A stretch of 64,000 nt of DNA from Streptomyces griseoaurantiacus. Lineage in GTDB: Bacteria > Actinomycetota > Actinomycetes > Streptomycetales > Streptomycetaceae. The DNA is taken from NCBI GenBank assembly GCA_014656015.1, contig BNBP01000016.1:1-64000 (forward strand), in the 5' to 3' direction. This document shows positions 51,754-61,800 of this stretch, piece after piece. Under the pieces are notes generated by a model. It worked only from the letters and a program-made list of their open reading frames with translations. It ran no database searches and was not told the DNA's origin. Every line of letters starts with the position of its first letter. Position 1 is the stretch's first letter. The translations under genes and the position numbers were made by a program.

Positions 51754-53394
51754 ATGCTGCACGAACGAGCCGGCGAGCCGGCCGAGCCCGAGGACCTGAT
51801 CGACGTCGCCCGGCTGGTGACCGCGTACTACGCGCTGCACCCCGACCCGGCCGAACCGGGACAGCGCGTCGCCTTCGGCACGTCCGGACACCGTGGATCC
51901 TCCCTGGCCACGGCCTTCAACGAGGACCACATCGCCGCCACCAGCCAGGCCATCTGCGAGTACCGCACCGCACAGGGCACCGACGGCCCGCTGTTCCTCG
52001 GCGCCGACACCCATGCCCTGTCCGAGCCTGCCCGGGTCACCGCGCTGGAGGTGTTCGCGGCCAACGACGTCACCGTCCTCGTCGACAGTGCCGACGGCTA
52101 CACCCCCACCCCCGCCGTCTCGCACGCCATCCTCACCCACAACCGGGGCCGCACCGCCCACCTCGCCGACGGCGTCGTCGTCACCCCCAGCCACAACCCG
52201 CCCGCCGACGGCGGCTTCAAGTACAACCCGCCCAGCGGCGGCCCGGCCGGTTCGGAGGCCACCTCCTGGATCCAGGACCGCGCCAACGAGATCATCGCGG
52301 GCGGACTGAAGGACGTGCGGCGCATCCCCTACACGCGCGCGCTCGCCGCCCCGGGCACCGGCCGCCACGACTTCCTCTCCGCCTACGTCGCCGACCTGCC
52401 GAGCGTCCTCGACCTCGACGCGATCCGCACGGCCGGCGTACGCATCGGCGCCGACCCGCTCGGCGGGGCCTCCGTCGCGTACTGGGGCCGCATCGCCGAG
52501 GAGCACCGGATCGACCTCACCGTGGTCAACCCGCTCGCCGACCCCACCTGGCGGTTCATGACGCTGGACTGGGACGGCAAGATCCGCATGGACTGCTCCT
52601 CGCCGCACGCCATGGCCTCCCTCATCGCCGCGCGCGACCGCTTCGACCTCGCCACCGGCAACGACGCCGACGCCGACCGGCACGGCATCGTCACCCCGGA
52701 CGCCGGACTGATGAACCCCAACCACTACCTGGCCACCGCGATCTCCTACCTCTACGCCCACCGCCCCGACTGGCCGGGCGACGCGGGCGTGGGCAAGACC
52801 CTCGTGTCCTCCAGCATGATCGACCGGGTCGCCGCCGACCTCGGCCGCCGGCTGGTCGAGGTCCCCGTCGGCTTCAAGTGGTTCGTGGACGGACTGGCCG
52901 GCGGCTCGCTCGGCTTCGGCGGCGAGGAGTCCGCCGGGGCCTCCTTCCTGCGTCGGGACGGCTCCGTGTGGACCACCGACAAGGACGGCATCCTCCTGGC
53001 CCTGCTCGCCTCCGAGATCACCGCCGTCACCGGGCGCACCCCCTCGGAGCACTACGCCGCCCTCACCGCCCGCTTCGGCGAGCCCGCCTACGCCCGCATC
53101 GACGCCCCCGCCACCCGGGAGCAGAAGGCACGGCTGGGCAAGCTGTCCCCGGCCCAGGTCGGCGCCGACACCCTCGCCGGGGAACCGGTCACCGACATCC
53201 TCACCGAGGCCCCCGGCAACGGGGCCGCGCTCGGCGGCATCAAGGTCGTCACCGAGAACGCCTGGTTCGCGGCCCGGCCCTCGGGCACGGAGGACGTCTA
53301 CAAGGTCTACGCGGAGTCCTTCCGCGGCCCCGACCACCTGCGGCAGGTGCAGGAGGAGGCCCAGTCGGTCGTCAACCAGGCCCTGGGCGAGTGA
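51754..53394 (+). CDS. pgm: Phosphoglucomutase, alpha-D-glucose-phosphate-specific
   Basis: 546 residues from ATG 51754 with GGAGGAG upstream. Phosphoserine loop [10 protein letters not shown] (Ser146), metal loop [10 protein letters not shown], sugar-binding [10 protein letters not shown] and phosphate-binding [17 protein letters not shown] are all intact. It interconverts alpha-glucose-1-phosphate and glucose-6-phosphate, feeding glycogen, trehalose and cell-wall synthesis. The enzyme is alpha-specific, so it cannot directly use the beta-glucose-1-phosphate a GH65 phosphorylase upstream would make. It ends in the strongest hairpin of the window. Confidence 0.97.
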   Translation: MLHERAGEPAEPEDLIDVARLVTAYYALHPDPAEPGQRVAFGTSGHRGSSLATAFNEDHIAATSQAICEYRTAQGTDGPLFLGADTHALSEPARVTALEVFAANDVTVLVDSADGYTPTPAVSHAILTHNRGRTAHLADGVVVTPSHNPPADGGFKYNPPSGGPAGSEATSWIQDRANEIIAGGLKDVRRIPYTRALAAPGTGRHDFLSAYVADLPSVLDLDAIRTAGVRIGADPLGGASVAYWGRIAEEHRIDLTVVNPLADPTWRFMTLDWDGKIRMDCSSPHAMASLIAARDRFDLATGNDADADRHGIVTPDAGLMNPNHYLATAISYLYAHRPDWPGDAGVGKTLVSSSMIDRVAADLGRRLVEVPVGFKWFVDGLAGGSLGFGGEESAGASFLRRDGSVWTTDKDGILLALLASEITAVTGRTPSEHYAALTARFGEPAYARIDAPATREQKARLGKLSPAQVGADTLAGEPVTDILTEAPGNGAALGGIKVVTENAWFAARPSGTEDVYKVYAESFRGPDHLRQVQEEAQSVVNQALGE

Positions 53395-53397
53395 CAT

Positions 53398-53437
53398 CCC
53401 GCCGCCGGCCGGGGTCCCGGCCCCGGCCGGCGGCGGG
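53398..53437. terminator. Perfect 17-bp hairpin between pgm and a convergent gene
   Basis: CCCGCCGCCGGCCGGGG pairs fully with CCCCGGCCGGCGGCGGG around a 6-nt loop, 3 nt after the pgm stop codon and 5 nt before the stop of the opposing gene. A bidirectional terminator. Confidence 0.8.
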
Positions 53438-53442
53438 CGTCC

Positions 53443-54537
53443 TCAGGCGGCGGCGGGTGCCGCGGTCAGCGCGCCCAGGACGAGGGAGGCCTCACGCCGC
53501 GAAGTGCCCACGAGCACCGGCACCTCACCGTCCCGGCACTCCACGACGACTCCGTCGTACTTGTAGATCCCCGGCCACCCCTCGGGATCGTCGGGCCGCA
53601 GCGACCGCACGCCCACGACGCGGAGCGAGGACGGCAGCGGACGCAACGCGGCGCGCCCGGCCGGGTCGGGGGTCGCGGCCGGAGGCCCGTCGCCCACCAC
53701 CAGGTACCCGAAGCCGAACACGCTGTAGGGCACGTCCCCGTGGACACTCGCCCGTACGCACCGCCTGCGCGCGGGCCGGACGGCGACGACGTCCCGGACG
53801 TCGGCCGCCCGCCGCATCCGCCTGCGCAGCACCCACACGAACAGGGCGCCGACACCCGCCGAGGGAAGCACGCCCACCGCCGTGATCAGCAGCGCGTACG
53901 GGACGTTCGCGCCGCCCAGACCGGCGAGAATCCCCACCACGGAAAGAATCGTCCCGGCCACCCACATCCCGGCAGGCCACCACGGCCAGTCCCGCCGTAC
54001 CGCCGCGCGGTGGCGGGGAAGCGCCCACGCGGACCACAGGGCCAGCAGGCCGAGGGGGAGCACCGCGAGGCCGACGCCCAGGGGAGTCCGCCAGTCGTCG
54101 ACGGGGGAGAGGCGGGTGTCCTGCACGGCCTCGCCGAAGCGCACGGACCGGATCGCGCCGCGCCAGGAGGTGAGCGTCACCTCGTCACCGGGGCGGACCG
54201 CGTCGTACACCGGCGAGTGCCCGGCCATGCGCAGGCGGTGGTGGGCGCCGGAACCGCGGACGAGCACCACGAGGTCGTAGTCGGGGGAGCGCTTCTCGTG
54301 CACCTCCAGCCTGTCCCGGACGGTCGCCTCGACCGCGAGGCGGCAGGAACCGCCGGGTCGCGTGCCGGCCGGGCAGACCGGCGCCGACCGGTAGGCGTCC
54401 TTCTCGGCGAGCCTGCCGGGGACCAGCCCGAACATCACGGTGGACAGCGCGAGCAGCAGGACGCCGCACACGACCCCCACCGCCCGCCCGCGGCCGGAGC
54501 CCGTGTCCCTCGTCGTCCCGGCCGGTGTCCCCGTCAT
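53443..54537 (-). CDS. Membrane protein of unknown function (DUF3592-like layout)
   Basis: 364 residues from ATG 54537, with GGAGGGG 9 nt upstream. TM1 (AVGVVCGVLLLALSTVMFGLVP) is followed by an extracytoplasmic domain with two Cys (SAPVCPAGTRPGGSCRLAVEATV). Three more TM helices follow (LGVGLAVLPLGLLALWSAW, PAGMWVAGTILSVVGILAG, ALLITAVGVLPSAGVGALFVWVL) and a cytoplasmic tail with VHGDVPYSVFGFGYLVVGDG. The layout is common among Streptomyces envelope proteins of unknown role; no enzyme motif is seen. Confidence 0.8.
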   Translation of the reverse strand: MTGTPAGTTRDTGSGRGRAVGVVCGVLLLALSTVMFGLVPGRLAEKDAYRSAPVCPAGTRPGGSCRLAVEATVRDRLEVHEKRSPDYDLVVLVRGSGAHHRLRMAGHSPVYDAVRPGDEVTLTSWRGAIRSVRFGEAVQDTRLSPVDDWRTPLGVGLAVLPLGLLALWSAWALPRHRAAVRRDWPWWPAGMWVAGTILSVVGILAGLGGANVPYALLITAVGVLPSAGVGALFVWVLRRRMRRAADVRDVVAVRPARRRCVRASVHGDVPYSVFGFGYLVVGDGPPAATPDPAGRAALRPLPSSLRVVGVRSLRPDDPEGWPGIYKYDGVVVECRDGEVPVLVGTSRREASLVLGALTAAPAAA

Positions 54538-54683
54538 CCCCGTCGCCCCCTCCGCGCGTCCTGTCACGAGGGCATCATGCGCCGGCGGGCGACCCGCGAT
54601 CATTGCCGGGACCGGGCAGTCTTCGCCGTCCCGGGTTGCCGGAGCCCCGTGGGGTTCCGGTGCTTCGGTGAGGTGGTGGTGCC

Positions 54684-54854
54684 TCAGCGGGGCATGCGGC
54701 GCCCCGAGCGGCGCCCGGCGCGCAGGCCGCTCAGGAACAGGGCGACGATGAACACGACGATGCCGATGACCAGCAGGTAGAGCAGACCCTTGGCGAGCGC
54801 GCCGATCAGACCGAGGGCCACGGCGATCAGAACGAGGAGGAGGATGACGGCCAT
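54684..54854 (-). CDS. 56-residue hydrophobic protein
   Basis: A short gene from ATG 54854: an almost wholly hydrophobic N-terminal half (MAVILLLVLIAVALGLIGAL), a second hydrophobic stretch (LLYLLVIGIVVFIVALFL) and a basic tail (RAGRRSGRRMPR). AGAAAGG lies upstream on the minus strand. Two TM helices with a positive C-terminus and clean codon use argue for a real gene, of the small hydrophobic type that is common in Streptomyces stress loci. It lies 35 nt downstream of the PRC-barrel gene on the same strand and is probably its operon partner. Confidence 0.78.
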   Translation of the reverse strand: MAVILLLVLIAVALGLIGALAKGLLYLLVIGIVVFIVALFLSGLRAGRRSGRRMPR

Positions 54855-54889
54855 GGCCGTGCCTTTCTGGTGCGTGTCGGTGGGCGTGG

Positions 54890-55252
54890 TCAGCGCCGGG
54901 CCAGCCGACGCTCCCCGGTGGCCCCGGGCCGGTAGGCGAACTCGTAGTGGGCGAACACGGCGGGCTCCTCCGTGGCGAGCAGCTCACCGTCGGTGTCGAT
55001 GCTGGGCGCGCCCTTGATCTGCCTCTTGTCCCAGGCCACCCGCAGGTACTCGGGCCCGACCTGCGCCCCGTCGAGCGGGACGAAGGCCAGCCGGTGCCGG
55101 GTGGGCATCCCCACGCGCACGGTGGCGAAGGCCGGCTCGTCCGTGGTGGTGTCCACGTAGATCGCCTCCAGCGTGCCGAGCTTCTTGTCGGATGCGTCGA
55201 GGACGTCGCGCCCTCGCCATTCGCGGATGTCGGTGACGGTGAACACGTCCAC
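54890..55252 (-). CDS. PRC-barrel domain protein
   Basis: 120 residues from GTG 55252 with GGAAGGAAGGC directly upstream. PRC-barrel pattern: IREWRGRDVLDASDKKLGTLEAIYVDTTTDEPAFATVRVG (the typical G-x-V-x-D turn), then FVPLDGAQVGPEYLRVAWDKRQIKGAPSID. These beta-barrels occur in stress and RNA-maturation proteins (RimM-like); stand-alone copies are frequent in actinobacteria exposed to osmotic or envelope stress. The 56-residue membrane protein follows it. Confidence 0.88.
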   Translation of the reverse strand: MDVFTVTDIREWRGRDVLDASDKKLGTLEAIYVDTTTDEPAFATVRVGMPTRHRLAFVPLDGAQVGPEYLRVAWDKRQIKGAPSIDTDGELLATEEPAVFAHYEFAYRPGATGERRLARR

Positions 55253-55597
55253 GCCTTCCTTCCTGCCGGAACGCACCGGGTGCGCCGGCCGCCGGGGTAC
55301 CGCGGGACTGCGAGTACCTCGCCACCCTCCGGTTACCCCCGTCCGCCGCCGGGTCCCTCGGCGGCCGGGACCGGCCGTGCCGCCAGTAAACGCGCGCCGC
55401 GCGCGGGGCGCATCCCGGAAGCCGCCCCGCACGGGCCCGCGGACCACCCTCCGGTCCCTCTCCTGCGTCCTCAACTCGGCCGCGCGCGGCCCCCGTTGTC
55501 AGACCCGGCCGCTAGTGTCCCGGCAACTGGAACCACCGAGGGCACCGTGCGGCGACACGGCCGGACGATGCCCCCCGACACGCGTGAGGAACCACAG

Positions 55598-57190
55598 ATG
55601 GACCCCTCCTTCGCCGTATTCGCCGACTTCGGCTCCCGTCCCGCAGTACTGACGAACGCGGTCGTCCGCCACCACCGCTGCGCGGTGGCCTCCACGTACG
55701 TTGTGGTGACGGCGGGCGGCCACCTCAAGGTCGACTTCGTGGTGCCGGACCAGCTGAACACCGCCGAGGCGGTCCTGCGGCTGGAGACGCTCGGCACCAC
55801 CGCGCCGATGGATGTCGTGCTGAACGGCGAGACGGTGGCCAAGGAGTTCCGGCTGCCCGAGGCGGACACCCCCGACGCCCCGCGGGAATACGTGCTGAAC
55901 GTCCCCGGCACGGCCCTGCTGCCCGGCGTCAACGTGCTGCAGCTCCGCAACGCCGACGGGGACGGGGCCGTGCTGCGGCTGCGCACCCTCGCGCTGGACC
56001 CCGTCGAGGCCGCCGAGCGCGCACGGCGGGCCCGCGCCGCCCGGGACGGAGGCCCCTCCGTGCGGACCTACGCCACCGAACGCCGCCCGCTCGGCGCCCC
56101 CGTCTGGCAGCCGGGCCCGACCCTCACCGTCCACCTCGACCAGGGCGGGACGCCCGCCGGCCCGGCCGGGCAGGAGCCTCCCGCCCGGCTCGCGTGGCGC
56201 GGCACCGACGGCACCGAGTCCTCCGTGGCGTTCCGCACCGACCTGTCCGGGTTCCACGGTCACGTGCGCGGCCCCGAGGGGTCCCTCGGCGAGGTGCGCG
56301 GCGCGCTGACCGGCACGCGGCCCCGCCCGGAGGGACCGCTCGCGGCCCGGGTGCGGCACTTCGTCACCGAGGAGGAGCACGACGGCGTGTGGCGCCCGGC
56401 CGGCCGGCTGGGCCTGCTGCTCGACGACGGCGCCCCGCTGGAGCGGGTGACCTGGAGCGGCCGCGGCGGCACGGCCACCTCCCTCTCCCTGGTCACCGAC
56501 ACCACCCGCGGCGCGGGACCGGCCGGCGGCGAGCGCCGCGACATCACCGACCGCGTGCGCGAGGTGCAGGCCAGCGACGAGTTCACGGCGGCCGGCGAGG
56601 TCGCCCCCAACCTGCTGCGCACCGCGCGCACCAAGTGGCTCGCCCAGGAGAGGGACCCGGAGGTGACCTTCACCTTCGACAGCCCCCTCACGGTCACCGC
56701 CTACAGCCTGACCTCCGCCAACGACTTCACCGAGCGCGACCCGGCGGACTGGACCCTGGAGGGCTCCCACGACGGGCGGACCTGGATGACCCTGGACATC
56801 CGCCAGGACCAGCACTTCCGGCGGCGGTTCGAGACCAAGGAGTACGTCCTCGCCACCACCGGGGCCTTCTCGCACTACCGGCTGAACATCGGCGACAACT
56901 GCGGCGACCACCTGACCCAGCTGAGCGCCGTACGGTTCTTCGACGCCGGCGAGGCGGCCCCGGCGTCCGACACCCTCGCCTTCATCGGCTACCGGCAGGC
57001 CCCCGGCGCGGAACCCGTCGGCTACCGCGGCACGAGCGTCCCCGCGCCCGCCGAGGGGATCGCGGCGACGGCGGGGGGCGACACCGGCGAGGAGGAGGAA
57101 CTGCTCGTCGGGGACTTCTCGGGGACCGCGCAGAGCCTGCAGGAGGCCGCCCAGCTGCTGGAGCGGCTGACCCGGTACCTGCGCCGCTGA
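55598..57190 (+). CDS. Discoidin-like (F5/8 type C) carbohydrate-binding protein
   Basis: 530 residues from ATG 55598 with GAGGA 9 nt upstream. There is no signal peptide. Residues 1-130 are a beta-rich galactose-binding-like domain (VLTNAVVRHHRCAV, FVVPDQLNTAEAVLRLETLG, NVLQLRNADGDGAVLRLRTLALD). A Gly/Arg/Pro-rich middle follows. The C-terminal third has discoidin-type elements (TAYSLTSANDFTERDPADWTLEGSHDG, RFETKEYVLATTGAFSHYRLNI). F5/8 domains bind sugars or lipids at surfaces; a cytoplasmic version is odd. Function unknown. Confidence 0.75.
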   Translation: MDPSFAVFADFGSRPAVLTNAVVRHHRCAVASTYVVVTAGGHLKVDFVVPDQLNTAEAVLRLETLGTTAPMDVVLNGETVAKEFRLPEADTPDAPREYVLNVPGTALLPGVNVLQLRNADGDGAVLRLRTLALDPVEAAERARRARAARDGGPSVRTYATERRPLGAPVWQPGPTLTVHLDQGGTPAGPAGQEPPARLAWRGTDGTESSVAFRTDLSGFHGHVRGPEGSLGEVRGALTGTRPRPEGPLAARVRHFVTEEEHDGVWRPAGRLGLLLDDGAPLERVTWSGRGGTATSLSLVTDTTRGAGPAGGERRDITDRVREVQASDEFTAAGEVAPNLLRTARTKWLAQERDPEVTFTFDSPLTVTAYSLTSANDFTERDPADWTLEGSHDGRTWMTLDIRQDQHFRRRFETKEYVLATTGAFSHYRLNIGDNCGDHLTQLSAVRFFDAGEAAPASDTLAFIGYRQAPGAEPVGYRGTSVPAPAEGIAATAGGDTGEEEELLVGDFSGTAQSLQEAAQLLERLTRYLRR

Positions 57191-57215
57191 TCCCGGTCGG
57201 CAACCCGGAACGGCC

Positions 57216-57248
57216 GTGCCGCACCCCGCGCGGAGCGGGGTGCGGCAC
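57216..57248 (+). terminator. Hairpin after the discoidin-like gene
   Basis: GTGCCGCACCCCGC pairs fully with GCGGGGTGCGGCAC around a 5-nt loop, 26 nt after the stop codon. Perfect 14-bp stem. Confidence 0.72.
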
Positions 57249-57300
57249 CGACGTCATCGGCCGGTCCGGCCGGGCCGTCCCGGGCCCGGCCGGGGCCGGT

Positions 57301-57699
57301 TCAGCACTCGCGCAGACCGGGCGCCGGGTCGACCCGGGTGTGGACGTCGGCCGCCGGGACGTTGCCCCACTGGCCGTTGTCCAGCTTCGTCCAGTACCAG
57401 ACGTTGTTGCCGCCGAGGTGGGTGTCACCGCGCCCCCAGCACTGGAACCAGCTGAAGCCCGTGGTGAGCGTGCCCCGCACGCCACTGCCGTACGAGCGGT
57501 GCACATACCCCTTGGCACCGACCCGGTTGCCGCACCACAGCCTGGCGTCGGCGCGCACCCCGCACTCGGCTGCCGCCGCGGCGGGCGCGGCGGCAGCCGT
57601 GTGGCGGGCCGGGGTGGCCTGGGCGGGCGCGGCGACGGTCAGGCCCCCGCACAGGGCGGCGCCGGCGAGGGACAGGGCGATCTTCCGGTAAGCGGACAT
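57301..57699 (-). CDS. Small secreted SH3-like protein
   Basis: 132 residues. A signal peptide (MSAYRKIALSLAGAALCGG, cleavage near AQATPA) is followed by an Ala-rich linker. A compact domain with four Cys (ECGVRADARLWCGNR, SWFQCWGRGDTH, LREC) and aromatic WYWTKLDNGQWGNVPA follows. Short secreted bacterial-SH3-like domains of this kind bind cell-wall peptides. It lies 115 nt downstream of the NlpC/P60 gene on the same strand, consistent with a cell-wall role. Confidence 0.8.
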   Translation of the reverse strand: MSAYRKIALSLAGAALCGGLTVAAPAQATPARHTAAAAPAAAAAECGVRADARLWCGNRVGAKGYVHRSYGSGVRGTLTTGFSWFQCWGRGDTHLGGNNVWYWTKLDNGQWGNVPAADVHTRVDPAPGLREC

Positions 57700-57814
57700 G
57701 GTTCCTCCTGGAACGTGGCTCCCGTGGAGCCGGACAAGGGTGGGAGTGGAACGGTGGAGCGGAGAGGCGGGCGGGGGCGGGCCGCCGGGCGGCGGCCGTG
57801 CCGGTCCGGTCCCG

Positions 57815-58723
57815 TCAGCGGCAGGTGGGCACGCCGTCCAGCCAGGCGGGGCCCTTGAGGTAGATGTTGGTGATCCACGCCCGGTACTCGGGCAGATAGG
57901 ACCAGGCGTCGTTGGTGTAGCCCTCGGCCGTCACGGTCTGGGCGTGCTTCTGGCACTCCACGCGCACGAGGGTCGGACCGTCGAACCGGTGCACCCGCGC
58001 ACTGGTCGTGGACGGCTCGGTGTGGGTCCACACCCCCGTGCCCCAGGTGCTGAAGGTGCCCGAGGGCGCCGACCCCGTGCCGATGCGGACGGCCCCGGCG
58101 TAGTCCCCGCCCAGCCGCACGTCGCTGACCATGACGTGGGTGCCGGACTGCCGGGCCTCGACCATCTTCCCGGCGCCCAGGTAGAGCGCGATGTGGTGGA
58201 TCGAGCCGCCCGAGCCCCAGGCGAGCAGGTCGCCCGGGAGCAGCGGTGCCGTGCCCTGCCCGGCGGTGAACCGCTGCGTCACCCGGGGGGAGTGGAACTG
58301 GTGGTACGAGTTGCCGTTCAGCGGGTCACCGCCGAGGGCGCGGGCGTAGGCGTACCGGACCAGCCCCGAGCAGTCGAAGCCCCGCCGCTCGGGGTCGTGG
58401 GCGCTGGCCGGGTCGCTCGGGTCGACCTGGCCGTACGTCGCTCCGGGCCGCGCCCCGTGGCCCCCGCCCCACGTGTACCAGACGCCGATCTGCTCGCAGG
58501 CGGCCCGCACGGCGGCCTGCGCGGCGGCGGAGGCGCCGGGGGACAGCACGGCACAGCCGGCCGCCGCCCGCGCCGGAGTCGCGGCGACCGCCCCGGCCGC
58601 CGGTGCCGTCAGGGCGGCTCCCCCGAGAGCGAGCAGCGCCGCCAGTACGACGGCCGCTCCGCGTGGCGGCGACGCGGGTGGCAGCTTCCCCCGCACCGCC
58701 GCGAGTACCTCGCGTGTGGTCAT
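57815..58723 (-). CDS. Secreted NlpC/P60-family cell-wall endopeptidase
   Basis: 302 residues from ATG 58723. A signal peptide ends near ALTAPAAGAVA. The NlpC/P60 catalytic triad is visible: Cys in RRGFDCSGLVRYAY, His in GSGGSIHHIALYLGAGKM and the polar third residue following. The C-terminal 90 residues form an extra beta-rich domain with WTHTEPSTTSARVHRFDG, an SH3-like wall-binding module. It would cut peptide cross-links in peptidoglycan. It precedes the small SH3-like secreted protein on the same strand. Confidence 0.9.
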   Translation of the reverse strand: MTTREVLAAVRGKLPPASPPRGAAVVLAALLALGGAALTAPAAGAVAATPARAAAGCAVLSPGASAAAQAAVRAACEQIGVWYTWGGGHGARPGATYGQVDPSDPASAHDPERRGFDCSGLVRYAYARALGGDPLNGNSYHQFHSPRVTQRFTAGQGTAPLLPGDLLAWGSGGSIHHIALYLGAGKMVEARQSGTHVMVSDVRLGGDYAGAVRIGTGSAPSGTFSTWGTGVWTHTEPSTTSARVHRFDGPTLVRVECQKHAQTVTAEGYTNDAWSYLPEYRAWITNIYLKGPAWLDGVPTCR

Positions 58724-58838
58724 TCTCGTTCCCCGTTTCCCGCACTCACGGATGGACGTGAGCGTCGTGGGTGTCAGCACTGTTCTTCGTGCGCCGGCCG
58801 GCCTTCCGTGGCCGGGCCCGGTCCGCCGGGGTCACTCG

Positions 58839-61800
58839 TCACCGGTGGCGTATCGGTGACGGACCTGCGGCGACCCGTCCGGCGGCATCTCGAGACTGGG
58901 GTGCCGCGGGGTCCGCTGTCGAGGGATCCCGGGTCGCCCACCGCGAAGGGAAACGGGAAACCCCCGGGAAACCCGCGGGTGCCGGGGCGCCGACGAGGGC
59001 CCGGATCGCCGCCGCGCGGGCCGCCGGGCCGAGGGACCAGCGGCGGACGGTGCCGTCGGTGCCGCAGCTCACCGGCTGTGTCCCGCCCGGGGCGAAGGTC
59101 ACCCCCCACACGGCGCCGCCCCGTCCCGTGAGTACCGGACCCGGCCGGTGGCGGACGGCGTCCCACAGCCGCAGCGTGCCGTCGATCCCGCCGGAGGCCA
59201 GGGTGTCCCCGTCCGGGGAGAAGGCCACCGCGCGCACGGCACCGGTGTGTCCGGTGAGGGTCGCCAGGGAGTGGCCGGAGGAGGTGTCCCACACCCGGAC
59301 CGTGCCGTCGTTGCCGCTGCTCGCCAGGCGCCGCCCGCCCGGCGCGAAGGACACGCTCCGGACGGCCCCGTGGTGCCCGCGCAGCACACCGAGCGGCGCC
59401 CGCGAGGCGACGTCCCACAGCCGTACGGTCAGATCGTCGCTGCCGGAGGCGAGCGTCCGCCCGTCCGGGCTGAACGCCACCGCGTTGACGAAGTCCTGGT
59501 GCGCGGCGAGCGTGCCCAGCTCACGGTGCCGGCGCACGTCCCACAGCCGCACCGTCCGGTCCGCGCTCGCCGAGGCCAGGACGCGCCCGTCGGGGGAGAA
59601 GGCCACGCCGAACACCGAGCCGCCGTGCCCGCGCAGGGTGGCGAGCGGACGGCGCCCGGCCGGGTCCCACAGCCGTACCCGGCGGTCCGCCCCCGCGGAG
59701 GCGAGCAGCCGGCCGTCGGGCGAGAACGCCACCGTGAACACCGCGCCCCGGTGCCCCCGCAGCACCCCGGCGGGCCGGTGGCCGCGCCGGTGCCACAGCC
59801 GCACCGTGCCGTCCGCGCCCGCCGCCGCCAGCAGCCGGCCGTCCGGTGCGAAGGCCGAGGCCCACAGTTCGGTGAACGGCCGCGAGGTCCACGCCCCGCG
59901 CCCCGGGTCCCACAGCACCGCCGAGCGGTCGAAGCTGCCGGTGGCCAGGCGGTTCCCCGGTCCGACCGCCACCGCGAGCACGTAGTCGGTGTGGCCCGAG
60001 AGGGTCTCGGTGACGCGGTGGCCCGCGGTGTCCCACACCTTCGCCGTGCCGTCGCCGCTGACGCTCACCACGGCGGTGCCGTCCCGGGTGTAGGCGACCG
60101 CGTTCACGTCGTCGCTGTGCCCCCGCAGCACCGTCTCCCCACGGAAACCCACCCTGCCGGTCTCCTTCTCGCCCTGGGCCGCCCGGCCGCCGACGTCCCA
60201 GATCCGCACCGTCCGGTCGGCGCCGCCCGAGGCCACGCTCCGCCCGTCCGGCGCGAACGCCACCCCGAGCACCGCGTCGGCGTGGCCGCGCAGCACGGTG
60301 GACCGGCCGCCCCGCACCCGCCACAGCCGTACGGTGCGGTCGGCCGAACCGGACACCACCCGCCGCCCTTCGGGGCCGAAGGCCACCGCGTGCACGGCGT
60401 CCCGGTGCCCCCGCAGCACCGCCCGCTGCTTCCGCGCCCGCACGTCCCACAGCCGTACCGTCCCGTCCGCGCCCCCCGAGACCAGCGTGCCGCCGTCCGG
60501 GGAGAAGGCCACGGAGCGCACCGCTCCGGCGTGCCCGTACAGCACCCCCGCCGCCCGGCGCTCCGGCAGCCGCCACAGCCGGACCGTGCCGTCGCCGCCG
60601 GCCGCCGCCAGCGTCCTGCCGTCGGGCGCGAAGGCCACGGACAGCAGCGGAGCGCCGTATCCGGTGAGCGTCGCCACCGGGGAGCGCAGCCCCGGGCCGC
60701 CCCAGAGCCGTACGGTCGAGTCGGCGCCCGCGGTCGCGAGGAGCCGTCCGCCCGGGGAGAACGCCACCCCGTTCACCGCCCCGGTGTGCCCGGACAGCCG
60801 CCCCGCGAAGGCCCCCGACTGGGTACTGAGCAGGGCGCCGCGCGCCTGCACCGTCGGCGCGGTCCGGTACGCCCGGGCCGCCATCAGCATCGAGGCCTCC
60901 GGACGCCCGGCCGCCATGGCGAGCGAGCGGACCGCGAGCGCCTGCGACTGCGCCACCCGCCGTTCCCGCAGCGCCGCCGCGCGCTGGTGGAAGGCGAGCA
61001 CGCCCGCGCCCACCGCGAGGGCCAGCAGCACCGCGAGCGTCGCCAGCAGCCGCCGCTGGACGCGGGCCCGGCGCAGCGAGGTCAGCCGCCTGCCCTGCTC
61101 CGCCCCGCGGCACGCCGCCAGGAACTCCTCCTCCACCGGCCCCGGCGGATCGTGCTCGCCCCGGGCGTCCGCCCACTCCGCGGCCGCCGCGAGCCGGTTG
61201 CCCCGGTAGAGCAGCTCCGGGTCCCTCCCGGCGTGCGCCCAGGCCGAGGCGGCGTCCGCGAGCTGCTGGCGCAGCAGCAGCCCGGCGCGGTCGGCGTCGA
61301 TCCACTCCCGCAGCCGGGGCCAGGCGCGCAGCAGCACCTCGTGGGTGATCCGCACCGCGGACTCCCCGGCCGTCACCAGCCGGGCGCGGACCAGGGCGTC
61401 CAGCGCGGCCGTCGCCGCGGACCGCTCGTTCATCCCGGCGAGCAGCCGGTCCGGGGCGAGGGCCCTGCGGGTGGCCGCCTCGCCCTCGCGGACGTGCACC
61501 AGGCGCAGCAGCACCCGGCGGGCCGCCTCCCGTCCCGCCCGGTCCAGGCCGGTGAAGACCTCCTCGGCGGTACGGGCCACCGCGCCGTGCAGCCCGCCGG
61601 TCGCCGTGTACCCGGCGACCGTGAGGGTGCGGCCGGAGCGCTGATCCCAGGTGGCCAGCAGGGCGTGGGAGAGCAGCGGCAGCGACCCGGCGGAGACCGT
61701 CGCCGTCCCGTCCTCGGCGCCCGCGTCCCGGAGCAGCAGCTCCAGCAGGCCCGGCTCCAGGAGCAGTCCGGCGCGCTCCGCCGGACGGGTGACGGCGGCA

